From JBEPVZ01 sp041690695 (GTDB lineage Bacteria > Patescibacteriota > Microgenomatia > Daviesbacterales > UBA10151): DNA of 13,721 nt. The notes under the pieces are model-generated. The model did no database searches, had not been told where the DNA came from, and saw only the letters and a list, made by a program, of their open reading frames with translations. Position 1 is the first letter of the stretch; the number at the start of each line of letters is the position of its first letter. This document shows, piece after piece, positions 7,641 through 12,994 of the stretch. The stretch spans positions 1 to 13,721 of the forward strand of contig JBEPVZ010000027.1 in assembly GCA_041690695.1 (NCBI GenBank), read 5' to 3'. A program made the position numbers and the translations under genes.

Positions 7641-7691
7641 TTCTTAGATCTAGACGAGACCTTCAAACTGGTTTAAACTAAAGGTAGTAAC

Positions 7692-7697
7692 TAAAAT
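7692..7697 (+). promoter_or_regulatory. -10 element of a leaderless promoter for the pilus operon
   Basis: TAAAAT ends exactly 6 bases before the ATG at 7704, the same arrangement as at lepA. Its first three bases form an in-frame stop that fixes the start of the PilN-like protein. No Shine-Dalgarno sequence or clear -35 box is present. Confidence 0.5.
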
Positions 7698-7703
7698 TCT
7701 ACT

Positions 7704-8267
7704 ATGCCCGAACCTGCCTCAAAGTTAAAAATTCATCTTAATCTCCTTCACCCTCAAGGTATTCCCGTCCCTGTAACAGTTAAGATGCTTAAATGGCTTC
7801 TCTCCTACGGACGTTTTTTTGCTATCGGAGTTGAAATATTTGTGGTCGCGATGTTTATCTTTCGTTTTAAACTTGATGCCGAATTAGCCGACACTCAAAA
7901 AAAGATTAATGAACAGATCCCTTTTATTGAAAATCTAAACTCTGACGTCGCTAAACTAGCCCAGGTCCAAAATAAATTAAAAATTGTTAATAAAAATATT
8001 AACAATAATGTCGACTGGCAAAATCTGATGACCAAACTAGCCAGCGAAACCCCAAATGGAGTGACATTAACGAGCTTAAGCCTTGACCATTCCGAAGAAG
8101 CTCCAGTCGTTCAATTGAAAATGCTAGGTGAAGCAACTTCGAATAACGATCTCGCCATCTTTTTAAACGGCTTAAAACAAGACTCAACTTTTCAAAATAT
8201 TGAGCTGACAAATATTGGCTATAACGAGGGTAAATTAACTTTTACAATTACGGGAGGAACTAAATGA
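7704..8267 (+). CDS. pilN: PilN-like type IV pilus assembly protein
   Basis: A 187-aa bitopic membrane protein. Residues 10-17 (IHLNLLHP) match the conserved cytoplasmic PilN motif (xNLLP) that binds PilM in characterised type IV pilus systems. One transmembrane helix spans about 33-54 (WLLSYGRFFAIGVEIFVVAM and on), a coiled-coil-like helix about 57-100, and a small alpha/beta domain 105-185 in the extracytoplasmic space. In the family PilN pairs with PilO and links the cytoplasmic PilM ring to the envelope. The next gene is PilO-like and overlaps by ATGA. No PilM gene is inside the window; the nearest upstream gene is rpsT, so pilM and the motor genes must be elsewhere. The assignment rests on the motif, topology and gene order. 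Confidence 0.78.
   Translation: MPEPASKLKIHLNLLHPQGIPVPVTVKMLKWLLSYGRFFAIGVEIFVVAMFIFRFKLDAELADTQKKINEQIPFIENLNSDVAKLAQVQNKLKIVNKNINNNVDWQNLMTKLASETPNGVTLTSLSLDHSEEAPVVQLKMLGEATSNNDLAIFLNGLKQDSTFQNIELTNIGYNEGKLTFTITGGTK
8252..8258 (+). promoter_or_regulatory. Strong Shine-Dalgarno site of the PilO-like gene
   Basis: GGGAGGA lies inside the end of the PilN-like gene, with GGAGG ending 6 bases before the ATG at 8264. It is the only strong anti-16S match I see before a start codon in this window. Internal operon starts can therefore use Shine-Dalgarno initiation, while first genes appear leaderless. Confidence 0.8.
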
Positions 8268-8863
8268 ACCCTAAATACTCTCGTTATTACACCTTTGTTA
8301 AACCGATTTTCCAAAATTCAACTGTTAAAACTTACAACAGTTTTGCTTTAAGCTTGATAATTATTACTATTTTCTCTCTGTTTGCGATTAAGCCAACGTT
8401 AAAAACGATTGCAACTCTCCAAAAACAGATTGAGCAACAAACTAAAGTTCTTGATCAATTAAATGCCAAGGCCAGAACTGTTTCCCAAGCTAAAAGTAAT
8501 TTAGATAGTATGTCAGATGCTGATAAAGCCAAGCTAGAAGCACTTTTACCAAGCCAGACTGATCCGGTTGGACTAGCTAAGAATATGGTTCAATGGGCCA
8601 ACCAATACACAGCCTCAATTTCAGCCATGGAGCTACAAAATGCACCTCTTGTCGGTGAGCCTCAAACAGGCAGTAGTTCAGCTGATCTGGCAGAACTACC
8701 CTTTACTTTCAATATTAGTGGGAGCTATCCAAATATGGTCTCGACTTTAAGTGCTTTTAATAGCTCCAGTCGTTTACTCTATTTAAATACTATTTTGATG
8801 AGTCAAGAGTCAGATCAAGGCATCACAGTAGCAATTGATGGAAAAACTTATTTTCTAAAATAA
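8264..8863 (+). CDS. pilO: PilO-like type IV pilus assembly protein
   Basis: A 199-aa bitopic membrane protein. A short cytoplasmic N-terminus (1-23) precedes one transmembrane helix (about 24-42), a Gln/Lys-rich coiled coil (45-90) and a C-terminal alpha/beta domain (95-199) with the layout of the PilO ferredoxin-like fold. LPSQTDPVGLAKNMVQWAN (95-113) resembles the family's LPxxxdxxxLlxxl region. PilO forms heterodimers with PilN and helps align the pilus machine. It starts inside the PilN-like stop (ATGA overlap) behind a strong Shine-Dalgarno, so the two should be made in coupled amounts. Sequence conservation in PilO is low, so order and topology carry much of the call. Confidence 0.75.
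   Translation: MNPKYSRYYTFVKPIFQNSTVKTYNSFALSLIIITIFSLFAIKPTLKTIATLQKQIEQQTKVLDQLNAKARTVSQAKSNLDSMSDADKAKLEALLPSQTDPVGLAKNMVQWANQYTASISAMELQNAPLVGEPQTGSSSADLAELPFTFNISGSYPNMVSTLSAFNSSSRLLYLNTILMSQESDQGITVAIDGKTYFLK
8856..8861 (+). promoter_or_regulatory. Possible internal -10 element in the pilus operon
   Basis: TAAAAT spans the end of the PilO-like gene and ends 5 bases before the ATG at 8867, close to the spacing of the leaderless promoters. No Shine-Dalgarno precedes this ATG. AT-rich chance occurrence is a real alternative. Confidence 0.22.
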
Positions 8864-8866
8864 ACT

Positions 8867-9172
8867 ATGACTAAAAACGAATTTATCTTAATGTTAATTG
8901 CGACCTTTATTGCCTCAGTAATTTGGGTTGGAGCGGATATTTATCACGCCCGCGCTCAAGTCACAATCTCCTCAGATCTCCAAAAAGCTTTAGAGCCGGT
9001 TGATCCAACTTTAGATCTGAGCGCTTTAAATAAAATTAGCACTCCACCACCCGTAGCAACTCCTTCCGCAACTGCCAAGCCGACTGCCACACCACGGCCA
9101 ACCCCGTTGCCGTCTTTAATTCCTCTCGCTACGCCGGACGTAACATCAAGTTCCGCCAGTCCTAGCCCATGA
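8867..9172 (+). CDS. Small membrane protein with Pro/Thr-rich tail, pilus operon
   Basis: I do not recognise this 101-aa protein by sequence. It has one hydrophobic segment (about residues 6-24), a short polar stretch containing LEPVDPTLDLSALNKI (42-57), then a low-complexity Pro/Thr/Ser/Ala tail (58-101) with ATP, PTPLP and PSP repeats that is probably extended and outside the cytoplasm. It starts 3 bases after the PilO-like stop, and its own stop overlaps the next start (ATGA), so it belongs to the pilus transcription unit. Its position right after PilO is where many operons carry PilP, but it lacks a lipobox and a PilP-like domain, so homology to PilP is not claimed. A structural or adaptor role in the pilus machinery is only an inference from context. 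Confidence 0.7.
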   Translation: MTKNEFILMLIATFIASVIWVGADIYHARAQVTISSDLQKALEPVDPTLDLSALNKISTPPPVATPSATAKPTATPRPTPLPSLIPLATPDVTSSSASPSP

Positions 9173-10074
9173 GAATTCCAACATTATTTGGCGTGGCATT
9201 AATTGTCATTGCTATAGTAATAGGTGTCTTTTTCTTCAGTCAAAAAAATTTATCAAAGCCGACCACAAACATAAATCCGGCTGAGGTCCAAGTTGTTAAT
9301 TTATCCGACACCCAAGCCAGTGTTGTTTGGACAACTGATCAACCCAGTCTAGGTACTATTTTATTTAGCAAAGATAACTCTTTAAACCAAACTGCTAGCG
9401 ATATTCGCGATCAAACTGGATCCTCTCAAAAACATCTGACTCATTTCGTAACGTTAACTAATTTAGTAGCTAATACCAGTTACAGCTTTAAGATTAAAAA
9501 TGACTCGACAACTTATCCCGATCAAGCTCTTCAATTTAAGACAACGGCCAAAGGCCAATCTTCAAACCTAAATCCGCCCTTAATTGGAGTCGTCTTAGAT
9601 ACCGATTTAAAACCGGTTAATGAAGCCATTGTCTTTTTAGAAGGTCCAAATAACATTAATCTGGCGACCTTAACAACAACTGCTGGTAATTTTATTCTGC
9701 CTTTAGTCAACCTCACATTAACCCAGCCTACTGAGGCTAATTTAGTTGTTTATCAACCTGGTTTAAAATCCCAAATTAAAGTAATTTTGCCCTCTCAAAG
9801 TCCATTACCAGAAATTATTCTCGGACAAGATAGCGACTTTACGGTTAAATTAGCAACGGACTCAACCAGCTCCGCTGCCAGTGCGAGTGCGACTCCGGCA
9901 CCAAACTACGACTTAAATGGTGATGGAAAAATTAATAGCTTTGATCGAGGAATTATCTCGAGTTTAATTGGTAGAAAAGTTGGCGATAAAACTTTTAATA
10001 AAAAGGCCGATTTAAATGACGATGGGTTAATTAGCAAAGCCGATCTAGATTTGTTAAATAAACAGATTAAATAG
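9169..10074 (+). CDS. Membrane-anchored FN3 and dockerin-like surface protein
   Basis: A 301-aa protein with an N-terminal membrane anchor or uncleaved signal (residues 4-24) and three extracellular parts. Residues about 36-126 look like a fibronectin type III / purple-acid-phosphatase-N-like beta sandwich (SVVWTTDQPSLGTILF, then NTSYSFKI and LQFKT). Residues about 137-215 resemble a carboxypeptidase-regulatory/transthyretin-like beta domain (GVVLDTDLKPVNEAIVFLEG). A Ser/Ala/Thr linker (231-246) leads to two dockerin type I-like calcium loops: D248-x-N-x-D-G-x-I (to D259) and D281-x-N-x-D-G-x-I (to D292). It is the last gene of the pilus unit, starting in an ATGA overlap, and its end overlaps holA by 8 bases tail to tail. 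A pilus-associated adhesive or scaffold role is an inference. No cohesin partner is in the window. Confidence 0.75.
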   Translation: MRIPTLFGVALIVIAIVIGVFFFSQKNLSKPTTNINPAEVQVVNLSDTQASVVWTTDQPSLGTILFSKDNSLNQTASDIRDQTGSSQKHLTHFVTLTNLVANTSYSFKIKNDSTTYPDQALQFKTTAKGQSSNLNPPLIGVVLDTDLKPVNEAIVFLEGPNNINLATLTTTAGNFILPLVNLTLTQPTEANLVVYQPGLKSQIKVILPSQSPLPEIILGQDSDFTVKLATDSTSSAASASATPAPNYDLNGDGKINSFDRGIISSLIGRKVGDKTFNKKADLNDDGLISKADLDLLNKQIK

Positions 10075-10732
10075 CCATAAACTCTTCAACCAACAGATGG
10101 AGTGCTAATTTTTCGTCGGTTAATCCAGACTTAATCTTAAAATCAGTCTCAATCGTTTTTCGGTAAAACTCCTTAACTTTTTCTAAGGGGAAATTTTGGG
10201 ATTGTTTGGCTAAACTTTTTTTAACAAAATCTGAGGCATTTTTGGGAGGCAGAATTAATCTTCTTAAAGAATAAAAGATCATTGTTAATAAGTATTGAGT
10301 CCCATAAGTTTGAGTTAGTTTATCAAGCTCACTAAAGGCTCTTTCGTTCCCTTCCATCAGATGGTTTAAAAACGGAAAAACTGATTCTTCTTTGGATTCG
10401 TCTAAAGTTATAACTTGAGCTCTTTGACTAAGCGCATATTTTAAAATTTCAGATTGGGGAGGCAAAGGTTTAGAAAAAACCAGGGCTAATGTTAGATCAG
10501 GGCCGTCGAGACTCTTTAATTCGGTTTCAGAAACTTTAAAGTAGTCCCTCAAAATTGCCAATCTTTGTTCTGAAAATAGCGATGGCGTCGCAACACTTAA
10601 CGTGGCCTCAGCCCAGGTCTGATCTTTAGCATGAACCTCGATAATGCTCATCAGATCAAAGTTTTTCTTAAGATTATTAACCGCGTTTCCAGAGGAAACC
10701 GGAGCATTCCCAGAAATTATGACCAGATTCAT
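10067..10732 (-). CDS. holA: DNA polymerase III delta subunit-like protein (short form)
   Basis: A 221-aa protein matching the delta (clamp-loader) family. SLFSEQRLAILRDYF (51-65) corresponds to the conserved 'LFxxxRlvvl' element of the N-terminal domain. PDLTLALVFSKPLP (78-91) matches the following strand, and the C-terminal collar helices end in DFKIKSGLTDEKLALHLLV (197-215), the most recognisable delta signature. Delta opens the beta sliding clamp during loading. The protein is far shorter than the 330-345 aa of E. coli or Bacillus delta; mainly the first AAA-like domain and linker are reduced, with no Walker A visible (delta has no functional one). Its ATG overlaps the LCP stop (ATGA), making it the last gene of tpiA-LCP-holA. 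No Shine-Dalgarno is evident, so coupling is likely. Its end overlaps the convergent dockerin-like gene by 8 bases. Confidence 0.75.
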   Translation of the reverse strand: MNLVIISGNAPVSSGNAVNNLKKNFDLMSIIEVHAKDQTWAEATLSVATPSLFSEQRLAILRDYFKVSETELKSLDGPDLTLALVFSKPLPPQSEILKYALSQRAQVITLDESKEESVFPFLNHLMEGNERAFSELDKLTQTYGTQYLLTMIFYSLRRLILPPKNASDFVKKSLAKQSQNFPLEKVKEFYRKTIETDFKIKSGLTDEKLALHLLVEEFMAI

Positions 10733-11937
10733 TTTGGAGAAGCAGACATAGTTGCTTGATTCATTAACGTTTGATTAACAAAGTCTGCTACCCCTTTAAA
10801 ATTATTATTTTCTGGAACTAAAACCCACGCTCCACCATAGTCGCCCAGCGGTGGATGAATAAATACTGACTGATTCTGGCCTAAATCCCCAAGCACAACA
10901 CTCTCAACCTTGGTATTATCTTTGGCTAATGAATATATAGGAAGAAAATCTGTGCTTGGAATATCCGTTTGAACGCTTTGACCAAAAGTATTAATTAAGC
11001 TCGATAATTTTTGAGGATTAAATAAGGTTTGGAGAGATAAAGCTTTTTGTCTAAAGGCTTGGATAACTAACTGCTGTCTTTTTGATCTAGCAAAATCTGA
11101 ACCCTCTCCATTATCACCATGCCGCGATCTGACAAACTTTAAAGCCGTCGTCCCGTCCATATGAGTTAGACCAGCATTAAAATGAAGATGCTCATACCGA
11201 CAAGCAAAATCGGCGTCATCAGTCGCAACCTTACCCGATGAGTCAACTAAAACGTTATTAACCCCCGGTTTGACTCCTAATATTGAGGCGTCACTACTTG
11301 AAACATCAACCTGTTGTTCCGTCAAACCACAAACATCCGTCTCTTTACCCGTAATCGGATAGAGGGTATCGTCAAAAGACTTTTCGACTTGGACGTCAAC
11401 TCCACCAACTTGGTCAATAGCTTGAGAAAAACCATCAAAATTAATCACCACTCCATAAGGGATTTGCAAACCCAATAATTTACCAATATGATCTTCAGCG
11501 TATTTTAAACCACTGCCATCTTTAGCCCCGATCTCATATAAGGCATTAATCTTTTCCTTAGCGGTATCTATCCATAAATCACGTGGAATCGAAAAATAAA
11601 CCGCTTGATGATTAGCTAAATCGTATGAGGCCACAATTATTGAATCAGTTAAAAGAGCCCCCGCATGATTCCCGCCGGCATTGCCCAGAAGTAACAAGTT
11701 CACCCGACCATTGGTTGATTGAAGACTGTTTTTATTAGCTAGCCCAAACTTAAAAGCTGAGTTTGAAGAACTTAAAGTTGACCAAGCAAAGAAGATCGCT
11801 AGAATAATACCGACGCCGAGCAACAAATTTCGAACCCGTAGACTAAATTTACTTCTTGATAGCTTTGTTTTTTTCAACTCTTCGGGTTGATGTTTTGGAG
11901 GAGAATTTAAATCAAGCTTGCGCAGTTTAGAGTCCAT
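10729..11937 (-). CDS. LytR-CpsA-Psr (LCP) family protein
   Basis: A 402-aa membrane protein; LCP enzymes transfer undecaprenyl-linked glycopolymers onto peptidoglycan or proteins. Numbering from the ATG at 11937: a basic cytoplasmic N-terminus (1-35), one transmembrane helix (about 36-54), then the LCP domain from about 78. Key residues are visible: D98 (LLTDSI), R119 (FSIPRDLW), the 'FDGF' and 'VGGVDV' strands (167-182), and the phosphate-binding cluster VRSRHGDNGEGSDFARSKRQQ (from 269). A loop of about 60 residues between VGGVDV and the second cluster carries two cysteines (C203 and C246), possibly a disulphide. A TTG at 11949 gives four more residues, but ATG at 11937 is the better start and overlaps tpiA by 11 bases. 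It lies between tpiA and holA. The attached glycopolymer is unknown. Confidence 0.9.
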   Translation of the reverse strand: MDSKLRKLDLNSPPKHQPEELKKTKLSRSKFSLRVRNLLLGVGIILAIFFAWSTLSSSNSAFKFGLANKNSLQSTNGRVNLLLLGNAGGNHAGALLTDSIIVASYDLANHQAVYFSIPRDLWIDTAKEKINALYEIGAKDGSGLKYAEDHIGKLLGLQIPYGVVINFDGFSQAIDQVGGVDVQVEKSFDDTLYPITGKETDVCGLTEQQVDVSSSDASILGVKPGVNNVLVDSSGKVATDDADFACRYEHLHFNAGLTHMDGTTALKFVRSRHGDNGEGSDFARSKRQQLVIQAFRQKALSLQTLFNPQKLSSLINTFGQSVQTDIPSTDFLPIYSLAKDNTKVESVVLGDLGQNQSVFIHPPLGDYGGAWVLVPENNNFKGVADFVNQTLMNQATMSASPK

Positions 11938-12598
11938 AGGCCGATTCAACTATTTTAACGAATTCCTTTGCATCTAAGGAAGCTCCCCCAATTAATAATC
12001 CGGACAGTGATTCCTCTTTCATAAAACTTTGTGAGTTTTTAGAAGTAACACTTCCACCGTAAAGGACTTCGAGATCGGAATGGCCTTTCTTGACTTGAGC
12101 GGCAACTTGAGCCGCATCTTCCGGCGTATCTGGATGACCAGAACCGATAGCTTCAACTGGTTCAAAAGCCACCAACTTACAATCGACCGGGATTGGGGTA
12201 TCAGGCCCTTGAATACAAACTAAAGGTTGTATACTCGCAGTTAAAGCTTGCTTAACCTTTTTTGCGACCGTGGTATCAGTTTCTCCAAAATTTTGACGAC
12301 GTTCAGAATGGCCTAAAATTGCTAGATCAGCAATACCGGTTAGTTCTACCGCCGATTCTTCACCAGTATATGGTCCTTCTGAGAATGGTGATAAATCCTG
12401 AGAACCAACTAAGATCGGATAATTACCGACTAGCACTGCTCTTTTAACCTCTTCTAAACAGACAAACGAAGGACAAACCACAACTTTAATATTGTCGCGC
12501 CGCTCAAGTTTAGGACCGACCAGATTTACCCACTCGAGGGCCTCTTGAATATTTTTATGACTTTTCCAATTGGCAATTATCCAAAGTTGTTTTGGCAT
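11927..12598 (-). CDS. tpiA: Triosephosphate isomerase (short form)
   Basis: A 223-aa glycolytic enzyme interconverting dihydroxyacetone phosphate and glyceraldehyde 3-phosphate. Catalytic residues are in place: N10 and K12 (ANWKSHK), the electrophile H97 in ILGHSERR (95-101), the base E147 in FEPVEAIGSG (146-154), and the phosphate-binding YGGSV (180-184) and LLIGGASL (201-208). It is about 25-30 residues shorter than the usual bacterial enzyme and close to the archaeal size class. Loop 6 reads PVEAIGSG, where bacteria and eukaryotes normally have PVWAIGTG; an acidic residue there (PPELIGTG) is an archaeal feature. It is the first gene of tpiA-LCP-holA, with a near-leaderless promoter upstream. 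ATG at 12598 gives the normal N-terminal strand. Confidence 0.96.
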   Translation of the reverse strand: MPKQLWIIANWKSHKNIQEALEWVNLVGPKLERRDNIKVVVCPSFVCLEEVKRAVLVGNYPILVGSQDLSPFSEGPYTGEESAVELTGIADLAILGHSERRQNFGETDTTVAKKVKQALTASIQPLVCIQGPDTPIPVDCKLVAFEPVEAIGSGHPDTPEDAAQVAAQVKKGHSDLEVLYGGSVTSKNSQSFMKEESLSGLLIGGASLDAKEFVKIVESAYGL

Positions 12599-12608
12599 GA
12601 GTATTAGT

Positions 12609-12637
12609 ATTATGGGAGATTTTAATTAAAAGTTCAA
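12609..12637 (-). promoter_or_regulatory. Putative tpiA promoter, near-leaderless
   Basis: Minus-strand TTGAAC (12637-12632) and CATAAT (12614-12609) are separated by 17 bases. The hexamer ends 10 bases before the tpiA ATG, predicting a leader of about 4 bases. No Shine-Dalgarno is present. This promoter would drive tpiA, the LCP gene and holA. Confidence 0.45.
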
Positions 12638-12657
12638 AGTGTAAAATTAAATAGGAA

Positions 12658-12677
12658 CTAGGACGTGTTTTTCCTAG
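12658..12677 (-). terminator. Weak hairpin after the thioredoxin gene
   Basis: CTAGGA (12658-12663) and TCCTAG (12672-12677) form a 6-bp inverted repeat with an 8-base loop, starting 6 bases past the thioredoxin stop. The downstream minus-strand sequence is pyrimidine/A mixed rather than a clean T-run, so an intrinsic terminator is only possible. It is the only hairpin I noticed in the intergenic DNA. Confidence 0.3.
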
Positions 12678-12682
12678 ATCTA

Positions 12683-12943
12683 CTAGCCTTTAATAAGCTT
12701 AATTAGCTCCGCTTTAGGAGTAATTCCAACTTTTCGGCCAACTTCCTTATCCTCTTTCATCACAATATAAGTTGGGATACCCATGACGCCAAACTTTGAA
12801 GACCTATCTTCTGGATCCTCATCGACATTAATTCGAACTACTTCAAGTTCTTTACCGAGCTCTTTTTCAATCTCTTCTAAAACGGGATTCATTAACCGAC
12901 AAGGTCCACACCAAGGAGCCCAAAAATCAAGCAGCTTTACCAT
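12683..12943 (-). CDS. Minimal thioredoxin-family protein
   Basis: An 86-aa thiol-disulphide oxidoreductase domain. The active site is WAPWCGPC (8-15) with C12 and C15, identical to classical thioredoxin. The cis-proline is P57 (GVMGIPTY), and the following strands and final helix are present. Compared with the usual 105-110 aa, the first strand and helix before the 'DFWAPWC' strand are missing. This is not a wrong start: an in-frame TAA lies at 12958-12956 and a TATAAT box sits just before the ATG. There is no signal peptide, so it is cytoplasmic, probably reducing protein disulphides; no thioredoxin reductase is in the window. It is monocistronic: divergent from the helicase gene, and the downstream tpiA has its own promoter after an 84-base gap. 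Confidence 0.92.
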   Translation of the reverse strand: MVKLLDFWAPWCGPCRLMNPVLEEIEKELGKELEVVRINVDEDPEDRSSKFGVMGIPTYIVMKEDKEVGRKVGITPKAELIKLIKG

Positions 12944-12949
12944 AGGACG

Positions 12950-12955
12950 ATTATA
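12950..12955 (-). promoter_or_regulatory. -10 element of a leaderless promoter for the thioredoxin gene
   Basis: A perfect TATAAT on the minus strand ends exactly 6 bases before the ATG at 12943, so the transcript would begin at the start codon. No Shine-Dalgarno exists. The hexamer directly abuts the presumed -35 box of the divergent helicase gene (12956-12961). Confidence 0.55.
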
Positions 12956-12984
12956 TTAACACGCTTTGTAAATAATGTTAAGAT
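12956..12984 (+). promoter_or_regulatory. Putative promoter of the UvrD/PcrA-like helicase gene
   Basis: TTAACA (12956-12961, 5 of 6 to consensus) and TAAGAT (12979-12984) are separated by 17 bases. The -10 ends 10 bases before the ATG, as at tpiA, predicting a leader of about 4 bases. An AGGG (12985-12988), 6 bases before the ATG, could be a Shine-Dalgarno only if transcription starts further upstream. Confidence 0.45.
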
Positions 12985-12994
12985 AGGGCAATTC

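Noticed and set aside
7645..7652. The palindrome TAGATCTA after rpsT, repeated at 12675-12682 after the thioredoxin gene
   Set aside because: It is short, AT-rich, and found only twice in intergenic DNA; I see no flanking similarity, so a shared regulatory role is not supported.
7301..7666. A 121-codon hydrophobic open frame on the minus strand
   Set aside because: It is the antisense of rpsT: the Lys-rich codons of bS20 read as Phe/Leu on the other strand, giving an artificial membrane-like protein.
7671..7678. The palindrome GTTTAAAC between rpsT and the pilus operon as a terminator
   Set aside because: It has no loop and no following T-run, so it cannot act as an intrinsic terminator.
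7999..8211. A 70-codon minus-strand frame
   Set aside because: It is opposite the PilN-like gene, whose frame, start and operon junctions are well supported.
9043..9130. Repeat-like stretch coding for Pro/Thr
   Set aside because: The similarity comes from codon-level low complexity (ACC, CCG, GCA) and not from a true nucleotide repeat or mobile element.
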